14,861 bases of DNA, taken from assembly GCF_020829685.1 (NCBI RefSeq), contig NZ_JAIVFR010000043.1:1-14861 (forward strand), in the 5' to 3' direction. This DNA comes from Nostoc sp. CHAB 5715. Its GTDB lineage: Bacteria; Cyanobacteriota; Cyanobacteriia; Cyanobacteriales; Nostocaceae. The notes under the pieces were generated by a model. The model had not been told where the DNA came from and searched no databases. It saw only the letters and a program-made list of their open reading frames with translations. A program made the translations under genes and the position numbers. Shown piece by piece: positions 6,212 through 12,388 of this stretch. Within the stretch, counting starts at the first letter, position 1. The number at the start of each line of letters is the position of its first letter.

Positions 6212-6661
6212 CTATTGTGACTCACATTCTCGTTTCGTTACATAATGGCGATAGCGAAACATAGCTTCTAGTTGCACTTGCACTAACCAACCACTGACAA
6301 ATTCAACTGTTCCTCCACCAGGCATAGAAAAGGAAATAGCATCAGTCAGCCTAGTTTTGTCAGCTTCCGGTTCAAATTCATGTCGATGTACCCAAGATTC
6401 AAAGGGTCCAGATATCTGTTCGTCGGTAAATAGGTGATATTTTTCACATTCAGTATGACGCGCTAACCAAGTTAAGGGTAATGGGCCGAGAAACAGGCGA
6501 AATTCTGTGATAGCGCCCACGTTCAGTCCCCCCTCACGACGAACCACTTGGACTGGCTGCCAAGGTGGATTCAGCAGTTGCAAAATATCTGCCCTTTCGT
6601 GAAATTTCCAAACTACTTCTGGTGGGGCATTAATTACTGAGGAATGTTTAAAGTGCAGCAT
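6212..6661 (-). CDS. SRPBCC-family (START/polyketide cyclase-like) ligand-binding protein
   Basis: A 149-residue soluble protein with the START/Bet v1-like fold order. It begins with strand FKHSSVINAPPEVVWKFHERAD (residues 4-25), in which 'I.AP...VW.F..' is the usual opening of SRPBCC proteins. Then come alternating strands (GAITEFRLFLGPLPLTWLARHTE, FESWVHRHEFEP, TRLTDAISFSMPGG) and a final amphipathic helix (VQLEAMFRYRHYVTKREC). Such proteins bind hydrophobic ligands; no substrate can be inferred. It follows the CPXCG protein by 19 bp on the same strand, so the two are probably co-transcribed. The ATG (6659-6661) has no evident Shine-Dalgarno. Confidence 0.85.
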   Translation of the reverse strand: MLHFKHSSVINAPPEVVWKFHERADILQLLNPPWQPVQVVRREGGLNVGAITEFRLFLGPLPLTWLARHTECEKYHLFTDEQISGPFESWVHRHEFEPEADKTRLTDAISFSMPGGGTVEFVSGWLVQVQLEAMFRYRHYVTKRECESQ

Positions 6662-6680
6662 GGAAAGAAAAACCTAAAAT

Positions 6681-6869
6681 TCAACTTTCGGATTCTGTAT
6701 CAATCTCGATATCTAGGGTATCTTCATCAACCCGAACATACAAAATATTTGGGTTACAGCAAACTTGACAATCTTCAACATAAGATTGCTGTCCTCCAGC
6801 ACTCAAATCAATAAAAGTTAAGTTGGGTTCGCCGCAATAGGCGCAGTAATACTCAGCTGTGTTTTGCAT
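6681..6869 (-). CDS. CPXCG-motif cysteine-rich protein (small zinc-ribbon-like)
   Basis: A 62-residue protein with two cysteine pairs: CAYCGEPN near the N-terminus and DCQVCCNPN about 30 residues later, followed by strand ILYVRVDEDT and an acidic tail. This is the layout of the CPXCG cysteine-rich family, in which the paired cysteines are expected to bind a metal such as zinc. Here the first pair reads CAYC instead of CPYC. The start chosen is the ATG at 6867-6869 (MQNTAEYYC). The frame stays open further upstream to 6950, but that extension (MPNTSTSLSTSAQCPMPNT) is encoded by GGGCATT tandem repeat DNA and is not likely to be protein. Function unknown; probably co-transcribed with the SRPBCC gene. 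Confidence 0.82.
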   Translation of the reverse strand: MQNTAEYYCAYCGEPNLTFIDLSAGGQQSYVEDCQVCCNPNILYVRVDEDTLDIEIDTESES

Positions 6870-6893
6870 CAAGTTTTCAGCTATGAATTCAAT

Positions 6894-6961
6894 GGTATTG
6901 GGCATTGGGCATTGGGCACTTGTACTGAGCGAAGTCGAAGTATTGGGCATGGGGCATTGGT
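6894..6961. repeat. GGGCATT heptamer repeats with an inserted segment
   Basis: TATTGGGCATTGGGCATTGGGCA (about 6896-6917) and TATTGGGCATGGGGCATTGG (6940-6959) are runs of the heptamer GGGCATT. They are separated by an unrelated segment CTTGTACTGAGCGAAGTCGA (6918-6937) that interrupts the array. The array makes artificial open frames on both strands. Confidence 0.85.
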
Positions 6962-6970
6962 TATTAATTC

Positions 6971-7015
6971 TCTCCCCCTACTTCCCCTGCCTCCCCTGCC
7001 TCCCCTACTCCCCTA
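6971..7015. repeat. Pyrimidine-rich CCCCTGCCT tandem repeat
   Basis: Imperfect direct repeats of CCCCTGCCT/CCCCTACT fill the space right up to the stop codon of the radical SAM gene (7016-7018). On the minus strand this is a purine-rich G/A run at the very 3' end of that gene. Confidence 0.8.
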
Positions 7016-8590
7016 TTACCGAGTCCCTCCCAGTAGTGGCTGTAGTTCCTTGGGGGATGGGTTGATATAACTCTGAGCTTCAGCCAAATGCTTTAGTAGT
7101 GTAGACTGTGGCAGAGGCCCTTGCAAGTGGCTCCAAGGTAATACTTGTTCTGTTGACCAATCAGCGTGGACGTAGAAATCTAAATCGGGGATTTGTCCTT
7201 TGAGTTGTTTGAAAGCACGTTTGTAGCTACCCAAGGAGTCGCCAAAGTCACGAGTAAGTTGGAGGAGTTGGGACACTCTGCGATCGCCTCTGGACAACAA
7301 AGCCTGTATAATCGACCAATTATAGCTTTCTGGGCGAAACTCTATTCCCTGTGGTTTTAGCTGTTTTTGCAAAAACTGCAACCGCTTTTCGGCTTGGCGA
7401 TTTACCCCAAACCATTGAAACGGTGTGTGTGCTTTGGGTACAAAGGTGCTGCATCCGTATGTTAACCGTAATCCCGGCGCAGCTTTTTTGATATTACGCA
7501 TCATCGCCACAGTTTGCTCTAAATCCTCTGCTTCTTCACCGGGAATTCCTGCCATTCCGTAGAGTTTCAAGCTTTTTAATCCGCCAGCTTTGGCATTTAC
7601 CGCCGCTTGGATGATTTCGTCGTTATGCAGCTTTTTGTTGATGATTTGCCGGATTTTCTCGGAACCACTCTCTACTGCAATGGTAAGCGATCGCGTGTCT
7701 CGTTTCGTCAAAGTTTCTGCTAACTGCACTGTTACAGTATTGGTTCGGACTGAGGAAATACTGAGACGGACATCATTGTATTTTGGCTGACTAATATAAT
7801 CCAGCAAAGTTTCAAACTCTGGGTGTTGAGTGACTGAAGCGCCCAATAATCCTAGCCGATTTGTGACTTCTAAACCTCTTTCAATGGCTGGAATTAATGA
7901 ACTTTCAAGACTGGCTGTTCTAAAAGGTAGTGTAAGATAACTCGCCAAACAAAAGCGACACATTTCTGGACAACTTCTCACCACTTCCACCATGTAAATA
8001 TTTTCCCATGCGGCTTTTTCGGTGACTACAGTTGATGCCGATAAAGTATTTCCCCGATAAGTCTGCTTTTGCACCACTGCGGGAATTTCTGTAGAAATTG
8101 GTTTAATTGACTTTATTTCACCATCTCTTGTGTGATATTCCACCTCATACAAACTGGGTACATAAATTCCTGGGATTTGTGCAAGTCTTTCTAGTCGAGT
8201 TTGTCTTGAGGCATTTCTGACTTCTTTGTACGCCTCAATGAAATTTCCCAGGAGGTTTTCGCCATCTCCCAGTAAAATTACATCAAAAAAATCTGCAAAA
8301 GGTTCAGGATTCGCTGTGAGAACGGGGCCACCACCAAAAATTATTGGATGAGAATCATTACGAGAAGTTGCCAGAATGGGAATTTCTAAAGATTCCAGCA
8401 AATTTAAAATATTCACATAATCCAGTTCCCAGGAAATTGAAAATCCCATAATTTCCGGGGTTCTGGGGAGTTGTTCGTGAGTATCTGTAAACAGGCGACT
8501 CACCTGCACATCATCACGCATTGCCAAAGTTGCCAAACTCGAAATGCAGTGTAAAGTGTACCAATAATTACCACTAAACTTGGCAACCAA
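7016..8590 (-). CDS. B12-binding-type radical SAM protein, N-terminally altered
   Basis: A 524-residue open frame. The radical SAM motif is C207-x3-C211-x2-C214 (SCPEMCRFC), followed by GLLGASVTQHPEF, IAVESGSEKIR and KLYGMAGIPGEEAEDL, which are typical of the SAM/iron-sulfur TIM barrel. The region before it (MGFSISWELDYVNIL, FGGGPVLTANPEPFADFFDVILLGDGE) matches the second half of a cobalamin-binding Rossmann domain as found in large B12-binding radical SAM proteins. The recognisable protein begins around residue 20 (LATLAMRDDVQVSRLFTDTHEQLP). As I recall the family, about 45 residues with the first Rossmann strand should precede this. Instead residues 1-19 are read out of frame from the upstream membrane-protein gene, which overlaps by 91 bp. 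The real start may be M24 (rc of 8519-8521). Reaction unknown; activity may be lost. Confidence 0.8.
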   Translation of the reverse strand: MVAKFSGNYWYTLHCISSLATLAMRDDVQVSRLFTDTHEQLPRTPEIMGFSISWELDYVNILNLLESLEIPILATSRNDSHPIIFGGGPVLTANPEPFADFFDVILLGDGENLLGNFIEAYKEVRNASRQTRLERLAQIPGIYVPSLYEVEYHTRDGEIKSIKPISTEIPAVVQKQTYRGNTLSASTVVTEKAAWENIYMVEVVRSCPEMCRFCLASYLTLPFRTASLESSLIPAIERGLEVTNRLGLLGASVTQHPEFETLLDYISQPKYNDVRLSISSVRTNTVTVQLAETLTKRDTRSLTIAVESGSEKIRQIINKKLHNDEIIQAAVNAKAGGLKSLKLYGMAGIPGEEAEDLEQTVAMMRNIKKAAPGLRLTYGCSTFVPKAHTPFQWFGVNRQAEKRLQFLQKQLKPQGIEFRPESYNWSIIQALLSRGDRRVSQLLQLTRDFGDSLGSYKRAFKQLKGQIPDLDFYVHADWSTEQVLPWSHLQGPLPQSTLLKHLAEAQSYINPSPKELQPLLGGTR

Positions 8591-8880
8591 ACTCTACTGA
8601 CTATTTGTTCAGTGACAATTTGGATAATAAGAACTAGCAAGTAGAAGCCAAAGATTTTGCGAATTTCAGGATACTTAAACCAAATAACAAACGTAATTGT
8701 AGGAACAATAAGCCCAATAGCGATCGCTAACAAGATCCAAACTCGAATAAATCTCAGTCCAGCATCGCTATAGTTAATCATTTGACTAATTGGTAATATT
8801 CCAATTGAGGTTAGCCAACCCACAAGTATTACTACTAGAGTTGCCAGTACCATAAAGAGGAATGTCGTTTTCCAAGTCAT
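8500..8880 (-). CDS. Small four-helix membrane protein, C-terminus altered by fusion
   Basis: A 126-residue hydrophobic protein with four predicted membrane segments at about residues 6-28, 44-67, 76-91 and 97-117. The short positively charged stretches are WFKYPEIRK and SRVWLP. No catalytic motif is visible and the family is not recognised beyond 'cyanobacterial membrane protein'. The last residues (CVMMCR) are encoded by DNA that in another frame reads as the conserved radical SAM sequence (AMRDDVQVSR), so its natural C-terminus has probably been replaced after about WQLWQ. All membrane segments are kept, so the protein could still be made. The ATG is at 8878-8880, and the next gene overlaps its 3' end by 91 bp. 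Confidence 0.72.
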   Translation of the reverse strand: MTWKTTFLFMVLATLVVILVGWLTSIGILPISQMINYSDAGLRFIRVWILLAIAIGLIVPTITFVIWFKYPEIRKIFGFYLLVLIIQIVTEQIVSRVWLPSLVVIIGTLYTAFRVWQLWQCVMMCR

Positions 8881-9254
8881 TAATTGTTTGCTCCACTAAG
8901 CAATTGAGCTTCAAACTTCAACGAACGTCGGTTAGAATTGGACTTTGGACAAAAGAGGTAATAGCTTTTATGAAATCTCTGCCTACTGATGGTGTTATCT
9001 ATCCATTGTCCCAAGATATTATAGTGCCATTGAGTCAGCAAGCACTACAAATAAAGAAATAATTTGAGCGATCGCTTTAAATTAAATCATTTTTAGCATT
9101 AAAGCTAAGTGTCCTACTTCCTTTCCGTACCAACAATCGTAGGAAGCCCATTGCAGCTTAATTACTCGACTTTTTAATCATAGCTAGGCTGTGTTTTGTT
9201 GATTTGTGCAAGCGGCGCAATCTGTTTGTCATAAAACTCAGGAGATGATTGAAA
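8881..9254. other. Intergenic region before the cupin gene
   Basis: 374 bp between divergent genes. A short + strand frame (last codons 8970-9062, reading MKSLPTDGVIYPLSQDIIV and ending LQIKK) has ordinary amino-acid composition but no recognised relatives; it could be a gene fragment or chance. A HIP1 octamer lies at about 9069-9076. AGGAG at 9239-9243 is the probable ribosome site of the cupin gene. Confidence 0.45.
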
Positions 9255-9749
9255 ATGACAATTAATTATGGAATATTATCGCAACCAGGTGAAGGTGATA
9301 GTTATTCAGTAGCAGGTGATGTAACCACCTTTAAAGCTACGAGTGAACAAACAGATGGCAAATATGCACTGTTTGAAGTAGTACTTGCACCCCAATTAGG
9401 CCCGCCGCCACATATTCATAGTCGAGAAGATGAAGCATTCTATATTCAAGAGGGTTCGATTGAGTTTTATCTTGATGAACAAACAGTTGTGGCAACTTCC
9501 GGAACATTCTTGCATTCTCCTAAAGGCCAACTCCATAGTTTTAAAAATATTGGTTCTGTACCAGCCAAAATGCTGATTTTGGCTACCCCAGGTGGACTAG
9601 AAAAGTTTTTTGCACAAGTCGGAACTAAAGTAGAAAATTCGTCAGTTCCACCGTTACCCATAACTCAAGAAGCCATAGACCGGATATTAGCAACTGCTCC
9701 CGAATATGGAATTACAATTGTTCTTCCTGAAGCTGATAATTCTCCATAA
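9255..9749 (+). CDS. Cupin-domain protein (quercetinase/germin-like fold)
   Basis: A 164-residue single-domain cupin. Motif 1 is P-P-H53-I-H55 ... E60 with G67 after FYIQEG, and motif 2 is G83 ... H87-S-P-K-G91-Q-L-H94-S-F-K-N98. H53, H55, E60 and H94 are the four expected metal ligands, all present, so a bound metal ion is likely. The C-terminal part (QVGTKVENSSVPPLP... through ILATAPEYGITI) matches cyanobacterial and bacterial cupins often labelled quercetin dioxygenase-like, but the substrate is not known. I start at the ATG at 9255 (MTINYG). A TTG at 9249 in the same frame lies closer to AGGAG (9239-9243) and adds two residues, so it is an alternative. It is transcribed alone. Confidence 0.85.
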   Translation: MTINYGILSQPGEGDSYSVAGDVTTFKATSEQTDGKYALFEVVLAPQLGPPPHIHSREDEAFYIQEGSIEFYLDEQTVVATSGTFLHSPKGQLHSFKNIGSVPAKMLILATPGGLEKFFAQVGTKVENSSVPPLPITQEAIDRILATAPEYGITIVLPEADNSP

Positions 9750-9943
9750 AATTGTGGCTTTGATTCAAGACCGAAAATAATTAATTGGATATTTGGCAGG
9801 GCAAGAATTTTTACTTCTCTGCACAAAATATAGAAGAGAAAGTGCCAACGAACGATTTATCCTGTGGTCAGAATGTGAAAGTGATAGATGGTTCTACAGT
9901 GACATCTTCACACTAAATCAATACAGTTCAGTTAAGAAGAATC
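9750..9943 (+). other. Cupin 3' flank with short open frames, possible gene remnant
   Basis: No firm gene. Two overlapping + frames look protein-like. One is a TTG-initiated frame at 9785-9916 (LDIWQGKNFYFSAQNIEEK, 43 codons). The other contains ERFILWSECESDRWFYSDIF and runs into the inverted-repeat element, where it stops at 9955-9957. These may be parts of one small gene broken by a frameshift and by the repeat. I do not recognise the family. Confidence 0.25.
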
Positions 9944-10044
9944 GTAGGTTGGGTTGAACTTTAGTGTTACCCAACAAAGCCTTGATAATGTTGGGTTACC
10001 CTACGGGAAGCCCCTTTGGATCTACGTTCCTCAACCCAACCTAC
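9944..10044. repeat. Inverted-repeat element with GTAGGTTGGGTTGA ends, copy 2
   Basis: A 101-bp element with perfect 14-bp ends GTAGGTTGGGTTGA (9944-9957) and TCAACCCAACCTAC (10031-10044). It has an internal pair, ACCCAACA (9969-9976) with TGTTGGGT (9989-9996). It belongs with the element at 2952-3025 but has a longer centre. It sits between the convergent cupin and rpsD genes and could act as a bidirectional hairpin. Confidence 0.8.
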
Positions 10045-10166
10045 ACCAGTTTTATTTTTTAGCCTTAACCCAAGCGTATTGCACACTAAATAGCCGACCT
10101 CAAAGGAAAAATAAGGGGTATGCTTGAACACAGACCCCCATACTAATTATTCTTAATTAAAAATAA

Positions 10167-10206
10167 AAAGTGTGAGCAGAGGTTTCGTTTGTTCTGCTCA
10201 CACTTT
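10167..10206 (-). terminator. Rho-independent terminator of rpsD
   Basis: A perfect 14-bp inverted repeat, AAAGTGTGAGCAGA (10167-10180) with TCTGCTCACACTTT (10193-10206), and a 12-base loop. On the minus strand the stem is followed by TTTTTATTTTTAATT, a T-rich tract, so it terminates transcription coming from rpsD, whose stop is 54 bp upstream. It is the clearest terminator in the window. Confidence 0.9.
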
Positions 10207-10233
10207 AGAACTTGCCCTTCGCAAATAACTAAG

Positions 10234-10256
10234 GACAAATGACTAAAGACAAATGA
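10234..10256. repeat. GACAAATGAC short direct repeat
   Basis: GACAAATGAC occurs twice (10234-10243 and 10248-10257, allowing for the edge) joined by TAAA, directly after the rpsD stop codon. This is a degenerate short tandem repeat of the kind seen elsewhere in the window. It lies between the stop codon and the terminator hairpin. Confidence 0.5.
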
Positions 10257-10259
10257 CAA

Positions 10260-10868
10260 TTACGCTTGTCGTGAGTAGTATTCCACCACAAGTAGTTCAT
10301 TAACTTGTAGTGCCACCCATTCCCGTTCAACAACGCCGTTGACTTTACCAACCAACTTATTTTTGTCAAACTCCAAATGACTAGGGAGGTTTGCCAAACC
10401 GGGATATTGCAAGTTAGCTTCCACCAACTTCCGTGATTGTGCGCGATCCCTGACCGCAATTTCTTCACCAGGACGGCATTGGTAACTGGCAATATTAACC
10501 ACACGACCGTTAACAGTTACGTGACCGTGATTTACCAGTTGACGGGCTGCTGGGATAGTCGGGGCTATACCCAAGCGGAAAACGGTATTATCCAAGCGCA
10601 TTTCTAGCAATTGCAACAGCACTTGTCCGGTAGAACCAGTAACACGTCTGGCTTTCCGCACATAGCGCAGCAATTGCTTTTCAGTCAAACCGTAGTTGAA
10701 GCGGAGCTTTTGCTTTTCCTCTAAACGGATAGCATACTCAGAGCGTTTTTTACGGTTCTGACCATGCTGACCAGGCGGATAAGCGCGTCTGGCGCTTTTA
10801 CGAGTTAATCCTGGTAAATCGCCCAAGCGGCGTACAATTCTGAGGCGTGGCCCTCTATATCGGGACAT
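10260..10868 (-). CDS. rpsD: 30S ribosomal protein S4
   Basis: A primary 16S rRNA-binding protein of the small subunit body, needed early in assembly. The 202-residue sequence begins [20 protein letters not shown], with the basic N-terminal domain ([21 protein letters not shown]) and the S4 RNA-binding domain at about 91-152 ([31 protein letters not shown]). It lacks the four N-terminal cysteines of zinc-binding S4 proteins, as is usual for the cyanobacterial and plastid type. Length and C-terminus ([14 protein letters not shown]) are normal. An AAGGA ribosome site lies 5 bases before the ATG. It is a single-gene unit with its own terminator. S4 represses translation in some bacteria, but nothing in the leader proves that here. 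Confidence 0.98.
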   Translation of the reverse strand: MSRYRGPRLRIVRRLGDLPGLTRKSARRAYPPGQHGQNRKKRSEYAIRLEEKQKLRFNYGLTEKQLLRYVRKARRVTGSTGQVLLQLLEMRLDNTVFRLGIAPTIPAARQLVNHGHVTVNGRVVNIASYQCRPGEEIAVRDRAQSRKLVEANLQYPGLANLPSHLEFDKNKLVGKVNGVVEREWVALQVNELLVVEYYSRQA

Positions 10869-10898
10869 GAGTTTCCTTAATCTAATCCTGTTTAAACT

Positions 10899-11100
10899 TT
10901 ACCCAAACATTCCATTTTGACATTCCCCTGATAAAAAATCAGGGAATTCTTGGTTTTTTGAGGCTGCTTGCCTTGGTATGACGTATCCTACCAAACTAGA
11001 GGCATCAACTTTTGTGCCAGTTGCTTTAAGTCGATACCGACATACTAGCTTCCAAGCCTGAATTCCAGCCTGTCACGCCGTACTCCTGCCAATAAGTTTT
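10899..11100 (-). pseudogene. Probable 3' remnant of an IS200/IS605-type tnpB with right-end hairpin
   Basis: Between rpsD and the next gene a minus-strand frame is open from 11072 to a TAA at 10899-10901. It reads ...CRYRLKATGTKVDASSL...VIPRQAASKNQEFPDF... Its end overlaps a hairpin, CCCTGAT (10926-10932) with ATCAGGG (10938-10944), set in the context TTGACATTCCCC...GGAATTCTTGGTT. That context resembles the right ends of TnpB-type IS200/IS605 elements in cyanobacteria (TTGACA-TCCCC-stem-GGGGATTCTTGG), where the gene often reads into the hairpin. An in-frame stop at 11073-11075 and the lack of any upstream transposase body mark it as a remnant. The assignment rests on remembered end sequences, not on an alignment. 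Confidence 0.45.
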
Positions 11101-11321
11101 TTGTGTTTATTTAGTTTCGTAGGCTACTCAATCATCAGATTGGTTTACGCAGTATTCTTACTCTGAAATACTTTTTACGTTGCCTACTTATCTTTCAAAC
11201 AGTTATATTAACACAATTTCCGGCATAATTAATTATGTCTATACCTTGCTACCGCCGAAATTCTTTAATTACAGAGGATTTTTAAGATATTTGAGTTAGC
11301 ATAACTTTGGGTGTTTGGAGA

Positions 11322-12023
11322 ATGGCAACGTCAATGAGCAATAAAGCGGTTAATAGAGGTAAGAACAAACAAGCCAGTTCCACCTCCAGGATTTTAACAG
11401 TACCAGTTTTGGCTATAGCTGGATGCTTGGCAACGATCTTACCAAATACAGCGATCGCTGCTTCCTACAACAATGATTATAGTGTCTGTGCAGGTCGCCT
11501 TTTGAGCGTGGGTGTAACGGCAGAAGCGGCATCACAAGGTTGTGCAGCAGCATTGCGTCCAAGGGATTTAGCTGCTTGCGTGGTTAAAATTGATAAGGAA
11601 ACCCAAATTGCCGCGACAGATGCGCTTTCTTCTTGTGGGAGGGCCCGGCGTCCTGAGGAGTTAGCTACCTGTGTAGTTGGCGTCAGCTTAAGTACCAAGG
11701 AAGCAGTTAATCTGGCAGTTCTAGATTACTGTGGACGTAGTTTGTTACCCGTGCGCTTTGGGCAGTGTGTGGTTGGCTTGCATAGTCAAATCGACTTTCC
11801 CGCTACACAGGCGTTAGATACTTGTATCAGTGCTGATGATAGTGTTATCGGTGCTTCATCTTCGTCTACACCGTCAACTATAATACCTGCGGGTTCAAGT
11901 CCAAGTTTAGAGACTACCCCATTTCCAACGCAACCGAGTGTTCCAACGCAACCGATTGTTCCAACGCAACCGGTTATTCCAACGCAACCGATTGTTCCAA
12001 CGCAACCGGGCGCGACGAATTAA
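11322..12023 (+). CDS. Secreted Cys-repeat protein with PTQP-rich tail (cyanobacterial hypothetical)
   Basis: A 233-residue protein with a basic N-terminus (KNKQASSTSR) and hydrophobic core (ILTVPVLAIAGCLATILP), ending in a likely signal-peptidase site after NTAIA (about residue 46), so it should be exported. The mature part contains three successive units of about 30-40 residues with the plan 'C-x3-xRP-x4-xCVV' (CAAALRPRDLAACVV, CGRARRPEELATCVV, CGRSLLPVRFGQCVV), flanked by single cysteines SVCAGRLL and ALDTC. The tail is a proline/threonine-rich linker with five PTQP units. The ATG at 11322 has GGAG one base upstream, which is too close; an ATG at 11334 with better spacing, or TTG at 11307, are alternatives. 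Function unknown. Confidence 0.8.
   Translation: MATSMSNKAVNRGKNKQASSTSRILTVPVLAIAGCLATILPNTAIAASYNNDYSVCAGRLLSVGVTAEAASQGCAAALRPRDLAACVVKIDKETQIAATDALSSCGRARRPEELATCVVGVSLSTKEAVNLAVLDYCGRSLLPVRFGQCVVGLHSQIDFPATQALDTCISADDSVIGASSSSTPSTIIPAGSSPSLETTPFPTQPSVPTQPIVPTQPVIPTQPIVPTQPGATN
11925..12009 (+). repeat. 18-bp coding tandem repeat (PTQPxV)
   Basis: Four full units and one partial unit of an 18-bp repeat beginning CCAACGCAACCG encode the PTQP[SIV][VI] tail of the secreted Cys-repeat protein. Unit number probably varies between strains. Confidence 0.9.
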
Positions 12024-12060
12024 TTACAGTCCTTTGTAATTGACTGAAAATACAGGTTAA

Positions 12061-12096
12061 TTAGTAGGGTAGAAATTTTAATGCCCACCCTACTAA
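12061..12096 (+). terminator. Inverted repeat, possible terminator of the secreted protein gene
   Basis: TTAGTAGGGT (12061-12070) pairs perfectly with ACCCTACTAA (12087-12096) across a 16-base loop, 37 bp after the stop codon. There is no T-run after the stem, so it may be a repeat element instead of a classical terminator. Confidence 0.4.
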
Positions 12097-12388
12097 TCTG
12101 TCAAGTAAACTTAACGCGAAACGGGCGCTTAGAAACCGCTTCTACACAAACAAAACCCACCTCCGTGGGTTTCAAACCCTTAACAGTTATCAAGTATCCG
12201 CATTATCAGTTATCAGTTAAAAATTGATAACTGTTCACTGTTGACTGTTGACAAAGCTGTTAGCTATTAGCTATTAGCTATTAACCCGGTACATGCCTCG
12301 CCCCTCGTGGGCGAAAAATTAATCTTGGGGAGGTTAATACCCCGCTCATATTGGGCGGCTTGTTTAAAACTAATCGCAAGCTCGCTAA
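12097..12388. repeat. Hairpin and short-repeat block before the large truncated gene
   Basis: No gene seen. Hairpins: AAACCCAC (12153-12160) with GTGGGTTT (12165-12172), CGCCC with GGGCG (12300-12314), and GGGG with CCCC near 12326-12344. Between them are short tandem repeats: TTATCAGTTATCAGTTA (12204-12220), CACTGTTGACTGTTGAC (12236-12252) and TAGCTAT x3 (about 12260-12283). The paired hairpins resemble ends of small IS200/IS605-type elements, but no transposase sequence was found. The block marks where the 5' part of the following gene is missing. Confidence 0.5.

Noticed and set aside
6870..6950. N-terminal extension of the CPXCG protein
   Set aside because: Encoded by GGGCATT tandem repeats (MPNT...MPNT); the ATG at 6867-6869 starts just before the conserved cysteines.
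6859..7070. Two plus-strand frames over the GGGCATT and CCCCTGCCT repeats
   Set aside because: Low-complexity translations of repeat DNA, opposite gene ends; both frames open only because of the repeats.
8862..9062. Plus-strand 66-codon frame overlapping the membrane gene start
   Set aside because: No Shine-Dalgarno, overlaps a divergent gene start, and no recognised family; only its last 30 codons look possibly protein-like and are noted in the intergenic entry.
10229..10504. Second minus-strand frame within rpsD
   Set aside because: Alternative frame of the certain S4 gene; the S4 frame explains the sequence completely.
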